DNA of 7,380 nucleotides from an uncultured Mycoplasmatota bacterium (GCA_946491675.1 CAMLYN010000050.1:1-7380); one strand, 5' to 3'; counted from the first letter of the stretch, positions 1 to 7,280 are shown. Numbers and translations are program-made. The notes: generated from the sequence alone by a model not told the origin.

Positions 1-1
1 T

Positions 2-292
2 TTAAATTATTTAGTCATTTTCTTTTCTATTTTATCGATGTCGATATTCTTTTCAGTTCATAATCTAATTATTTATTATTTACTACAACCTTATAACGTT
101 GGAATGGAAATGAAGAGTAGTACTTATGCAGTAATTAATATTATTACTTATTGGGTTTGTTATTATATATCACAAATGAAAGTAACTACTTTGGTGTTTG
201 GCTCTTTAATGATTTTATTTGCAATTATTTATTCGATAGTTTCTTTATTTTTAGTTTATAAATATGCACCAAAAACTTTTAAGTTAAGATGA
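2..292 (+). CDS. C-terminal part of a multi-pass membrane protein (5' end outside window)
   Basis: The reading frame is open from base 2 to the TGA at 290-292, so this is the 3' end of a longer gene. The ATG at 38 is probably an internal Met. About 96 residues are visible. They are strongly hydrophobic, with about three likely membrane segments: one at the left edge running into the HNLIIYYLLQPYN stretch, one around NIITYWVCYYISQ, and one around LMILFAIIYSIVSLFLVY. The protein ends in a basic tail, YKYAPKTFKLR, typical of a cytoplasmic C-terminus. The FSVHNLIIYYLLQPYN pattern and the APKTFKLR end resemble putative ABC-exporter-type permeases of low-GC Bacillota. That family call is from memory and is weak. 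The stop overlaps the next start in an ATGA junction, so the two genes are probably co-transcribed and translationally coupled. Confidence 0.75.
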   Translation, partial: LNYLVIFFSILSMSIFFSVHNLIIYYLLQPYNVGMEMKSSTYAVINIITYWVCYYISQMKVTTLVFGSLMILFAIIYSIVSLFLVYKYAPKTFKLR

Positions 293-948
293 CGTTAGAT
301 AAATTAAATAAAGAATATGATCAATTGCAAATAAAATATGGTGCTAAAGAGTTAGATGCTATTAAAAATGGCGGATTGAGTAATAATCCGGATATTATGT
401 TTTGTTTTATGAATCCAACTGGAAGAAATATTGCTTCTTCAAAAGATTGGAAAGGATTAAAGTCTCCTTGGATAGGAACAAAAAATATTTGGGATTTGTT
501 TTATAATCTTAGTTTGTTAGATGAAGAGATTTATCAAAAAATAAAATCAATTAAAGGCAGTGATTGGAGTATTGAATTTGCTAATAAAGTTTATGATGAT
601 GTTAAAAAGCATCGCTATTTTATAACTAATTTAGCTAAATGTACGCAAATTGATGCTAGAGCTTTACCGGATTCAGTATATAAAAAATATTTAAAGTTGT
701 TTTTTGAAGAAATAAAAATAGTTAATCCTAAAATAATAATTTTATTTGGTAATCAAATAAGTTCAATTATATTAGATACCAAAATATCAGTTTCTACTTG
801 TCGTAAAAAAGTTTTTATTAAAAATATAGATGGTAAAGAATACCATTTTTATTCAGTATATTATCCCGTTGGAAATGGAAGATTTAATATAAATAAGACA
901 ATTGAGGATATCAAATGGATAATAGAAAATGAGGGGATTTATGTCTAA
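289..948 (+). CDS. Uracil-DNA glycosylase superfamily protein
   Basis: This 219-residue cytosolic protein has the layout of the uracil-DNA glycosylase fold. A first active-site-like loop is FMNPTGRNIAS (residues 40-50). It is followed by SPWIGTKNIWDLF (59-71), which takes the place of the family's PFVG..G segment. YFITNLAKC (110-118) corresponds to the 'yitNlvKcrpp' motif. NPKIIILFGNQ (146-156) corresponds to the 'P.vivllG' strand. YYPVGNGRFN (191-200) stands where the usual HPS/HPA loop lies. Only three Cys are present (39, 118, 171), so the four-Cys Fe-S cluster of family 4/5 enzymes is not evident. It may excise uracil or another damaged base, or it may be a fold relative with another role; the sequence does not decide this. 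The ATG overlaps the preceding stop. The end overlaps the next gene by 8 nt. Confidence 0.72.
   Translation: MTLDKLNKEYDQLQIKYGAKELDAIKNGGLSNNPDIMFCFMNPTGRNIASSKDWKGLKSPWIGTKNIWDLFYNLSLLDEEIYQKIKSIKGSDWSIEFANKVYDDVKKHRYFITNLAKCTQIDARALPDSVYKKYLKLFFEEIKIVNPKIIILFGNQISSIILDTKISVSTCRKKVFIKNIDGKEYHFYSVYYPVGNGRFNINKTIEDIKWIIENEGIYV
931..936 (+). promoter_or_regulatory. Ribosome binding site that sets the deacylase start
   Basis: GAGGGG lies 4 nt before the ATG at 941. The in-frame ATG at 929 would begin inside this site and has no Shine-Dalgarno sequence of its own, so 941 is the better start. The site lies within the last codons of the upstream gene. Confidence 0.6.
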
Positions 949-1459
949 AGAAGATGTTTATTTAAAATTAAAGGAATTAGGTATTGAATGTGAGGTAATT
1001 AACCATATTCCAATTTATACAATTGAAGAAGCTAACAATTTAGATATTAAAAATAAAGAATATATTGCTAAAAACTTATTTTTAAGGGATGATAAAAAAA
1101 GAAATTATTATCTTTTAGTAGTTAAAAGTAATAAAAAAATTGATTTAAATAATTTGAAAAATAAAATTAATAGTCGAAGACTTAGTTTTGCAAGCGAGAT
1201 AGATTTAGAAAAATATTTAAAGTTAAAAAAGGGTAGTGTGACACCACTTGGAATTTTAAACGATGTTGAAAAAATAGTTAAAGTTATTATCGATGAAGAC
1301 ATTTTAAAAGAAGAGATTGTCGGTGTTCATCCTAATGATAATAGTGCAACTATATTTATGAAAGTAAAGGATTTAATAAAATTAATTGAATTAAATGGTA
1401 ATATAATTGAATATGTAAAAATTGGTGATGAATATGAAAAAAATAGTTTTGAAGATTGA
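941..1459 (+). CDS. ProX/PrdX-type (YbaK superfamily) aminoacyl-tRNA deacylase
   Basis: This is a 172-residue stand-alone editing-domain protein. Relatives hydrolyse mischarged tRNA, typically Ala-tRNA-Pro (ProXp-ala/PrdX) or Cys-tRNA-Pro (YbaK), in the cytosol. Family landmarks are in order: VYLKLKELGIECEVINHIP (6-24, alpha-beta start); YTIEEA (26-31); KNLFLRD (44-50), which holds the conserved Lys of the active site; RLSFAS (80-85); GSVTPLGILND (98-108), the hallmark loop; and VHPNDNSAT (129-137), matching the family's fHP.dNtaT. The length is about that of the single-domain family. The wording of the motifs fits the ProXp-ala/PrdX branch better than classical YbaK, but substrate specificity cannot be read with certainty. 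An alternative ATG at 929 would add four residues and lacks a ribosome site. The 3' end overlaps copA by 26 nt. Confidence 0.88.
   Translation: MSKEDVYLKLKELGIECEVINHIPIYTIEEANNLDIKNKEYIAKNLFLRDDKKRNYYLLVVKSNKKIDLNNLKNKINSRRLSFASEIDLEKYLKLKKGSVTPLGILNDVEKIVKVIIDEDILKEEIVGVHPNDNSATIFMKVKDLIKLIELNGNIIEYVKIGDEYEKNSFED
1424..1429 (+). promoter_or_regulatory. Ribosome binding site that sets the copA start
   Basis: GGTGAT, the 3' portion of the extended Shine-Dalgarno AGGAGGTGAT, lies 4 nt before the ATG at 1434. Earlier in-frame starts (TTG 1422, GTG 1425, ATG 1428) fall inside or before this site. The N-terminus MKKIVLKIDGMTC expected for a metal-binding domain begins at 1434. Confidence 0.55.
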
Positions 1460-3599
1460 TGGTATGACTTGTAGTGCATGTTCAAATGGATTAGAAAAAT
1501 ATTTAAAAAAACAAAATGGAATAATTGATGTTAATGTCAATTTAATTTTAGCAATAGCAACTATCACTTATGAAAATATCAAAATTAAAAATATTGAAAG
1601 TTATATTAAAGAAGCTGGTTTTAAGAGTTTAGGTGAATTTAAGACTTTAGACGATAATAATACATTTAAAAAAGAAAAGAAATTATTATTCTTGTTTGGC
1701 TTTTTATTAATTATTTTAATGTATATAACAATGTCTCATATGGCTAATTTACCTAATTTAGATAATTATCCTCAAGTTTATGCTTTAATTTTAGTTTTAT
1801 TTAGTTTAGTATTTGTAATTTATGGTTTTGATATTATAAAAAATGGTTTTAAAAATTTAATTCATAAAACTCCTAATATGGATACTTTAGTAACATTTAG
1901 TGTCGTATTTAGTCTTATTTATAGTTTATATGGTGCTTTTAAAATATTTAATAATGATTTATCATATCTTCATAATTTATATTTTGAATCAGCTTGTATG
2001 GTTATTTATTTTATCAAATTAGGAAGATTTATCGAAAATATTAGTAAAGATAAGACTAAAGATGCTATTAAATCTTTGGTTCAAATTACGCCACAGTATG
2101 CCATGATTAATAAAAATGGAAAAGAAAAAAAAATTACTATCGATGAAGTTAATATCGATGATATATTAATTTGTCACCCAGGCGAAAAGATTGCTGTTGA
2201 TGGAATTGTTATAAATGGAAAAACACATGTTGACGAATCTTTTATCACTGGTGAAAGTAAACCGGTATTAAAAGAAAAAAATAATAGCGTGATTGCTGGA
2301 TCTATTAATTATGATGGTGTTATTGAATATCAAGCAAAAAAAATTGGTCGAGACTCGACTATTTCTGAAATTGTCAAAATGGTAGTTGAGTCAACTAATA
2401 GTAAAACTAAAATTCAAAGAATTGCTGATAAAGTTAGTGGTATTTTTGTGCCATTTATCTTTATTATTGCTATCTTAACATTTTTAATTCATATATTTAC
2501 TAATGATTTTGCTACTTCTTTTAATTATTTTGTAACTGTTTTAGTTGTTGCTTGTCCTTGTGCTTTAGGTTTAGCTGTTCCTTTAGTTATTGTTATCAGT
2601 AATGGTAAATGTGCGAAAAATGGTTTATTCTTAAAAAAAGCGGAAGTAATTGAAAATGCTAGATATATTGATACAGTTGTTTTTGATAAAACCGGAACTT
2701 TAACTTATGGAAAATTAAAAATTGCTAAAGTTTTTAATTATTCTAATTTAACTGATAAACAATTATTAAAAATAGTCAGTAGTTTAGAAGCTAATTCAAC
2801 TCATCCCATTGCTACTGCATTTTCTAAAGATAACTTGTTAAAAGTAACAAATTTTAACAATATGGCTGGGATGGGGCTATCTGGTAAGATTAAAAATAAA
2901 GAATATTATATTGGTAGTTTAAAACTATTAGAAAAGTTAAAAATTAAAGATCCTCATAACTTAGATTACGAAGAGTTAATTAGTCAAGGTTGCAGTATTT
3001 TATATGTTGTTTCTAATAAAGAAATTATTGGGTTAATTGGTGTGAAAGATATTATCAGACCTAATGTAAAAAAAATAATTAATGATTTAAAAAAATTAAA
3101 AATAAATGTTATAATGTTAACTGGCGATAATGAAAAAACAGCTGAGTTGATAGCTGATGAACTTGGAATAAACAATGTTATAGCTGACATGCTTCCAAAT
3201 AAAAAAGCTGATTTTGTTAAGTCCTTAATAAAAGATAATAAAAAGGTTTTAATGGTTGGTGATGGAATTAATGATGCTGTAGCTTTAGTCAATGCGACAA
3301 TTGGTGTAAGTATCAGTGACGGAACAGATATAGCAGTTGATTCATCGGATGTAATATTAATGAATAATGATTTAAGTAATATAGTTAAATTATTTGAAGT
3401 AAGTAAAAAATCTTTTAAAATAATTAAACAAAATTTATTTTGGGCGTTTTTTTATAACATTGTTATGATTCCAATTGCTGCTGGTTTGTTAGAATCTATT
3501 AATATCACTATGAATCCAATGATTGCAAGTTTTGCTATGACTTTAAGTAGTTTGACTGTTGTTTTTAACTCATTAAGATTAAAAGGAGGTAAAATGTGA
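1434..3599 (+). CDS. copA: Copper-exporting P1B-type ATPase CopA
   Basis: This membrane pump uses ATP to export Cu(+) from the cytosol. It has 721 residues, usual for a CopA with one N-terminal domain. Residues 1-65 are a heavy-metal-associated domain with GMTCSAC (Cys13, Cys16). About eight membrane segments follow. The actuator domain carries TGES (262-265), and the metal-site motif CPC is at 374-376. The phosphorylation motif is DKTGT (Asp418). The nucleotide domain has HP (457-458) and GMGLSG (479-484). TGDN (563-566) and GDGIND (609-614) follow. Tyr674-Asn675 in the seventh segment and Met702 with Ser705-Ser706 in the eighth match the Cu(+) P1B-1 signature, so silver or copper(I) is the likely substrate. 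The hinge reads GDGINDAVAL where APAL is more common, a variant I recall in Bacillota relatives. Its last codons encode the ribosome site of the next gene. No copper-regulated promoter is visible ahead of it. Confidence 0.95.
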   Translation: MKKIVLKIDGMTCSACSNGLEKYLKKQNGIIDVNVNLILAIATITYENIKIKNIESYIKEAGFKSLGEFKTLDDNNTFKKEKKLLFLFGFLLIILMYITMSHMANLPNLDNYPQVYALILVLFSLVFVIYGFDIIKNGFKNLIHKTPNMDTLVTFSVVFSLIYSLYGAFKIFNNDLSYLHNLYFESACMVIYFIKLGRFIENISKDKTKDAIKSLVQITPQYAMINKNGKEKKITIDEVNIDDILICHPGEKIAVDGIVINGKTHVDESFITGESKPVLKEKNNSVIAGSINYDGVIEYQAKKIGRDSTISEIVKMVVESTNSKTKIQRIADKVSGIFVPFIFIIAILTFLIHIFTNDFATSFNYFVTVLVVACPCALGLAVPLVIVISNGKCAKNGLFLKKAEVIENARYIDTVVFDKTGTLTYGKLKIAKVFNYSNLTDKQLLKIVSSLEANSTHPIATAFSKDNLLKVTNFNNMAGMGLSGKIKNKEYYIGSLKLLEKLKIKDPHNLDYEELISQGCSILYVVSNKEIIGLIGVKDIIRPNVKKIINDLKKLKINVIMLTGDNEKTAELIADELGINNVIADMLPNKKADFVKSLIKDNKKVLMVGDGINDAVALVNATIGVSISDGTDIAVDSSDVILMNNDLSNIVKLFEVSKKSFKIIKQNLFWAFFYNIVMIPIAAGLLESINITMNPMIASFAMTLSSLTVVFNSLRLKGGKM
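3584..3590 (+). promoter_or_regulatory. Ribosome binding site for the copper chaperone, inside copA
   Basis: AGGAGGT lies within the codons for the C-terminal Lys-Gly-Gly of CopA, 5 nt before the GTG at 3596. It supports GTG as the start of the chaperone gene and suggests translational coupling. The ATG at 3594 is in the copA frame and is followed directly by its stop. Confidence 0.7.
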
Positions 3600-3790
3600 A
3601 TAAAACAATTTATATTGAAGGAATGCATTGTGAAGGATGTATTAATCGTGTAAAAAATGTTTTAAGTAATATTAAAGAAATTAAAAGTTATCAAGTTGAT
3701 TTAGAAAAAGCTGAAATTATTTTAAAAAAAGAAATTGATTTAAATATTATAAAAGAAAAAATTGAAAATTTAGGATTTAAAGTTAAATAA
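3596..3790 (+). CDS. copZ: CopZ-like copper chaperone (single heavy-metal-associated domain)
   Basis: This 64-residue cytosolic protein consists of one ferredoxin-like heavy-metal-associated domain. The metal site is GMHCEGC (Cys12, Cys15). The rest follows the beta-alpha-beta-beta-alpha-beta order: IYIEG; the helix after the Cys pair to about residue 27; SYQVDLEKAEIIL; and the helix from Leu49 to a final GFKVK. Proteins of this type carry Cu(+) to the N-terminal domain or entry site of CopA, and the adjacency fits that role. The start is GTG; the GTGA junction overlaps the copA stop by 4 nt. A single-Cys-pair protein of this size could also serve another soft metal, but the neighbour points to copper. 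Confidence 0.92.
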   Translation: MNKTIYIEGMHCEGCINRVKNVLSNIKEIKSYQVDLEKAEIILKKEIDLNIIKEKIENLGFKVK

Positions 3791-3801
3791 AAAGGTGAAG
3801 T

Positions 3802-5247
3802 ATGAAAAAATATTTAATAATAATTAGTGTGATTTTTGTATTTATTATTGTAACTATTGGTTTGGCTAGTAATATTGAAACAAAAGAGGAAAAAACCTTA
3901 TTTTATGCCTATGTTAAAGATAATAATTTAGTTTTATGGAATGAAAAAAACAATCAAAAATATATTTTAAATTCTAATATCGATATAAAAAATGGACCTT
4001 TATCTAATGATTATTTTAATTATTCTTTTGATAATAGTAAAATAATTTATACTAATAAAACAACTGATAAAGGAGTTGATTTATATTTTGCTAATATCAC
4101 AAATTTAAAGCAAAGTAATAATACTTTAATCGATACTGAAGTTTTATCTTATCAAGTAGTTTTAAATGGTATCGTTTATTTAAAAGGAACAAGTTTGTTT
4201 TATTATGATTATAATATTAGTCAAGAAATTGTTTCTGATGTTGTTGATTATGCTGTTACAAATGACAAAAAAGAACTTTATTATTGTTTGACTAACGGGG
4301 ATGTTTATCAAATTAATTTAGAAAATTTAGATCAAAAAACAAAAATTTTATCTAATATAACAGGCCTTGAAAAATATGAGCAATTTGTTTTAGTTTATAA
4401 AAAAGAAGATATTTTTTATTCTTTTTATATTGATAATAAATTAATTAGCGATAAAGCTTTAAATGTATTAGGTGTAGAAGAGGATGCTTTTTATTTTATT
4501 CAATATGAGGGAAGTTTAACTAAAGTAGAAAGTACTGAGGATTTAAATGAACTAAATTCTAATGTTGCTACATATCGTTATCAAAATGGCGAAGTTACTA
4601 AATTAGGTGTTGGTATTTTAGCTATTTCCCCAGATTTTACTAATGTTTCTAAAGATGAATATTTAGTTTTTGGTAAATATAATGGTCAAACTTTTGATAT
4701 ATCCTTATATAATCAAAAAGATGACTATTTAGTTTCTCTTGGCAATACAAGTAAATTTAATTTCTATGCTTATGACGATACTACTAAAACAATTTATTAC
4801 CGAGGTGAAGATAATTTGTTTTATCAAGCTAATATTGTTGGTAAAGAATTAAAAAATGAAAAAGTGATTAGTGAAAATGTTGGTTCAATTGCTAAAAAAA
4901 ATGGTAATATTTATTATGTTGCAAACAATAATTTACATTTACTTCAAGATGAAAATATTTTAATTGCTGAAAATATTAATGATTGGTTTGTTATTAATAA
5001 CGATTTATATTATACAAAAAATGATGGCGATAAAACTGTTTTATCTTGTTATCAATGCAATATGAATGAAATTAATAATATAGCTAGTCTGAGTATAATA
5101 GATAATCAAATATTTTATTTTGCTGATACTTATTTAAAAGAAAATATACTTTATGGAAACTTATATACAATTATTAATAATGTTAATGTGCTAGTTGATA
5201 ATGATGTAATAATAAGTTTTGGAGTTACATCTTTAAATAATAATTAG
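3802..5247 (+). CDS. Unrecognised secreted or membrane-anchored protein, probable beta-propeller
   Basis: I do not recognise a named family. The 481-residue protein starts with two Lys and a hydrophobic stretch (about 4-22) ending GLAS. It has no lipobox Cys, so it is either a cleaved signal peptide or an uncleaved N-terminal anchor, with the rest outside the membrane. The body is rich in Asn, Asp, Tyr and Ile. It repeats a short pattern of beta strand, turn, strand in the form 'IYY...NNLY......ILI', for example near residues 79-97, 122-136, 157-172, 284-303, 328-343, 367-381 and 398-410. This is what propellers of the DUF5050 or LRP1-like type look like. Cys are few (162, 416, 419); 416 and 419 form a C-x2-C pair. 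The start ATG follows AAAGGTGA (3791-3798). It lies 11 nt after the chaperone gene and 12 nt before the ABC ATPase gene. It could be a sensor, ligand-binding or accessory subunit for the following exporter; this is inference. Confidence 0.8.
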   Translation: MKKYLIIISVIFVFIIVTIGLASNIETKEEKTLFYAYVKDNNLVLWNEKNNQKYILNSNIDIKNGPLSNDYFNYSFDNSKIIYTNKTTDKGVDLYFANITNLKQSNNTLIDTEVLSYQVVLNGIVYLKGTSLFYYDYNISQEIVSDVVDYAVTNDKKELYYCLTNGDVYQINLENLDQKTKILSNITGLEKYEQFVLVYKKEDIFYSFYIDNKLISDKALNVLGVEEDAFYFIQYEGSLTKVESTEDLNELNSNVATYRYQNGEVTKLGVGILAISPDFTNVSKDEYLVFGKYNGQTFDISLYNQKDDYLVSLGNTSKFNFYAYDDTTKTIYYRGEDNLFYQANIVGKELKNEKVISENVGSIAKKNGNIYYVANNNLHLLQDENILIAENINDWFVINNDLYYTKNDGDKTVLSCYQCNMNEINNIASLSIIDNQIFYFADTYLKENILYGNLYTIINNVNVLVDNDVIISFGVTSLNNN

Positions 5248-5259
5248 AAGGAGAAAAAC

Positions 5260-6018
5260 ATGTTAAAAGTAGAAAACATAAAAAAGAAATTTATAAGAGT
5301 TAATAATAAAAAACAAAAAGAGGAATTTTATGCTAATAATGGGATTAGTTTTAAAGCTAAAGAAGGAGAAATTATTGGTATATTAGGACCTAATGGAGCT
5401 GGAAAGACAACTTTATTACGTTGTATAGCAGGTATTTTAACCCCAACTAGTGGTAGTATTGAATTTGATAAATTGACTTATCAAAGTGATGAAATTGAAA
5501 TAAAGAAAAATATTGCTTATTTATCTGGCAATACTAAAATTTATAACACTTTATCACCTTATGAGTTATTAAAGATGTGTTGCGAAATTTATGGTGTAGA
5601 TAGCAATATTATCGACAATAGAATTAAAGAGATTGCTACTTCTTTAAATATGCTTGATTTTCTATATAATCGCATCGAAAAATTATCGACTGGTCAAACC
5701 CAAAGAGTCAATATTGCTAGATGTTTAATCCACGATCCTAAATATTATATTTTAGATGAAGCAACCAGTGGATTAGATATTATTTCAAGTCAAATAATTT
5801 TGGATTTTATCAAAAAAGAAAAAGACAAAGGTAAAACAATTCTTTATTCAACTCACTATATGGAAGAAGCGGAAAATATTTGTGATTATGTGATTATGAT
5901 TAATAAAGGTGTCGTAATTAAAGAGGGAACACCTAATAAAATAAAAGAAGATACTAAAACAACAAATTTAAGAGATGCTTTTTTTACTTTGATTGGAGGT
6001 GTTTCTAATGAAGAATAA
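5260..6018 (+). CDS. ABC transporter ATP-binding protein, NatA type
   Basis: This 252-residue cytosolic ATPase subunit powers an ABC-2 type exporter. Walker A is GPNGAGKTT (43-51), the signature is LSTGQ (142-146), Walker B is YYILDEA (162-168), the D-loop is GLD (171-173) and the switch His is H199 in STHYMEEAE. The Q-loop position reads YLSGNTKIYNTLSP (87-100), with Ser-Gly in place of the usual Gln. This feature, together with the LSTGQTQRVNIARCLIHDP signature, is typical of NatA-like ATPases rather than drug-exporter ATPases. NatAB of Bacillus subtilis exports Na(+). Here the substrate is unknown, and members of this group also move peptides or other compounds. AAGGAG at 5248-5253 precedes the ATG by 6 nt. 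The C-terminal codons overlap the permease gene by 11 nt, so the two subunits are expected to be made together. Confidence 0.92.
   Translation: MLKVENIKKKFIRVNNKKQKEEFYANNGISFKAKEGEIIGILGPNGAGKTTLLRCIAGILTPTSGSIEFDKLTYQSDEIEIKKNIAYLSGNTKIYNTLSPYELLKMCCEIYGVDSNIIDNRIKEIATSLNMLDFLYNRIEKLSTGQTQRVNIARCLIHDPKYYILDEATSGLDIISSQIILDFIKKEKDKGKTILYSTHYMEEAENICDYVIMINKGVVIKEGTPNKIKEDTKTTNLRDAFFTLIGGVSNEE
5995..6001 (+). promoter_or_regulatory. Ribosome binding site that sets the permease start
   Basis: GGAGGTG lies 6 nt before the ATG at 6008, inside the ATPase gene. A TTG at 5993 is in frame and would add five residues, but it overlaps this site, so 6008 is preferred. Confidence 0.75.
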
Positions 6019-7156
6019 TTTAGGAAATATGTTGAAAAAAGAATTAAGAGATATGTTTCGTGATAAAAAATCTTTGGCGATGATGCTTATTATTCCTATA
6101 TTTATTCCTTTATTAGTAATTGGAATGTCTGCTTTGTTTGAAATGCAAATGACTAAAGATCCTAGCCAATATAATATTATTGGTTTTGACTATGAATTAA
6201 ATGAAGTTGAAAACAATATTATAAATGAACTTAATATTAATCCTGTTTTTGGAACTAATGAAGAATTAAAACAAAAATTTGATAATAATGAAATATATTT
6301 GTATGTTACCAAAGATAATAATAATTATATAATTAATGGTGATGATAGTGAAGCTACTGCTTATGCTAGTATGTTAGTGGAGACTTATTTTAATAGCTAT
6401 AAAAGTTATTTACAAACCGAATATTTAAATGATAAAAACATCGATAGTGGAGAAGTAATTAATATTATTACTTTGGAAGAAAATATCGTTAAACAAGATA
6501 ATTATTTTGCTAATTATATTACTAATTATGCTTTCCTTTTTATCATTATGGCGATAACAGTATCAGCTACTTATCCAGCTACTGATACAACAGCTGGCGA
6601 AAAAGAAAGAGGGACATTAGAAACTTTACTTACTTTTCCAATTAGAAGTAAAGATATTATTATTGGTAAGTTTTTAAGTGTATCTATATCATCAATTATC
6701 ACTGGTTTAATTAGTTTGATTTTAACGATTGTTTCTTTAATTTTGGCTAGTGATATGTTTACTATTTATGAAGGAGCTAATTTAATGTTATCAATAAATA
6801 GTTTAATATTTGCTATTGTTGTTATTATTGCTTATTCATTTTTAATTAGTGGCTTATGTATTGCTATTGCAAGTAATTCTAAAACATTTAAGGAAGCACA
6901 AAGTGCTTTAACACCACTTACTTTTATTTCATTTTTTCCAGGGATGATTGCTTTTATGATCAATATTCAAACTACTAATGCTTTAGCTTTAGTACCATTT
7001 ATTAATTTTACTTTGATTTTTACTGATATTACAAATGGTAATATCGATTATCTAAATATCTTTTTAATGTTATTATCAACTATTGTGATTATTGCAGTTA
7101 TTCTATCAATAATTATTAAACAATATAAATCAGAAAAAGTATTATTTAATAATTAA
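6008..7156 (+). CDS. ABC transporter permease, NatB type (ABC-2 family)
   Basis: This 382-residue integral membrane subunit is the partner of the upstream NatA-like ATPase. The N-terminal cytoplasmic stretch KKELRDMFRDKKS (10-22) leads into membrane segment 1 (about 23-45). A hydrophilic domain of about 120 residues (46-168) lies outside the membrane, as in NatB/YhaP relatives. Five or so segments then follow: about 169-189, 219-248, 262-292, 302-340 (probably one or two) and 350-371. The family motif ATYPATDTTAGEKERGTLE (187-205), followed by TLLTFPIRSKDIIIGKF, marks the ABC-2 coupling loop shared with NatB. The length fits the family. The transported substrate is not shown; Na(+) is only the textbook case. 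It is the last gene before the terminator hairpin. No frameshift or missing segment is seen. Confidence 0.9.
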   Translation: MKNNLGNMLKKELRDMFRDKKSLAMMLIIPIFIPLLVIGMSALFEMQMTKDPSQYNIIGFDYELNEVENNIINELNINPVFGTNEELKQKFDNNEIYLYVTKDNNNYIINGDDSEATAYASMLVETYFNSYKSYLQTEYLNDKNIDSGEVINIITLEENIVKQDNYFANYITNYAFLFIIMAITVSATYPATDTTAGEKERGTLETLLTFPIRSKDIIIGKFLSVSISSIITGLISLILTIVSLILASDMFTIYEGANLMLSINSLIFAIVVIIAYSFLISGLCIAIASNSKTFKEAQSALTPLTFISFFPGMIAFMINIQTTNALALVPFINFTLIFTDITNGNIDYLNIFLMLLSTIVIIAVILSIIIKQYKSEKVLFNN

Positions 7157-7177
7157 ATTGTTTAAATATTTATTTTA

Positions 7178-7210
7178 AAATAGCGTTAATATTTTTTGTT
7201 GACGCTATTT
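7178..7210 (+). terminator. Probable intrinsic terminator of the operon
   Basis: A 12-bp stem pairs 7178-7189 (AAATAGCGTTAA) with 7199-7210 (TTGACGCTATTT), with one G-U wobble and a 9-nt loop of mostly T. The stem core is GCG/CGC. The downstream T-tract is the terminal TTT plus a broken T-rich run (about 7208-7230) rather than a clean one. Four A at 7177-7180 would give a short T-run on the opposite strand, so some bidirectional action is possible. It starts 21 nt after the permease stop. Confidence 0.7.
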
Positions 7211-7249
7211 ATTATATCTATCTTTTACTTTACATAGGAATTAAAAATA

Positions 7250-7280
7250 TTGCTAGTTTTAATAGATTATGTGCTATAAT
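7250..7280 (+). promoter_or_regulatory. Promoter for tRNA-Thr with extended -10
   Basis: The -10 is a perfect TATAAT at 7275-7280, preceded by TGC (7272-7274), which gives an extended -10. A weak -35, TTGCTA (7250-7255), lies 19 nt upstream, longer than ideal. The predicted start is near 7287, about 7 nt before the mature tRNA, so only a short leader would be removed. The inverted repeat at 7271-7291 overlaps this element. Confidence 0.65.

Noticed and set aside
1108..1302. 64-codon open frame on the minus strand
   Set aside because: It lies wholly opposite the deacylase gene, has low-complexity Leu/Phe/Ser/Lys composition from the A-rich sense strand, and has no ribosome site or recognisable domain.
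1402..1407. TATAAT as a possible -10 for a copA promoter
   Set aside because: No -35 lies at a usual distance (TTGAAT at 1386 is only 10 nt away) and such hexamers are frequent by chance in this composition.
1422..1433. Upstream starts TTG, GTG and ATG for copA
   Set aside because: They overlap the GGTGAT ribosome site; the metal-binding domain begins cleanly at the ATG at 1434.
2327..2345. Possible programmed frameshift in copA giving a chaperone product, as described for E. coli copA
   Set aside because: A separate copZ-like gene is present at 3596, and no slippery site with a following structure is seen after the N-terminal metal domain.
2984..3292. 102-codon open frame on the minus strand
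   Set aside because: It is antisense to the conserved TGDN and GDGIND region of copA; its hydrophobic composition follows from the sense codons.
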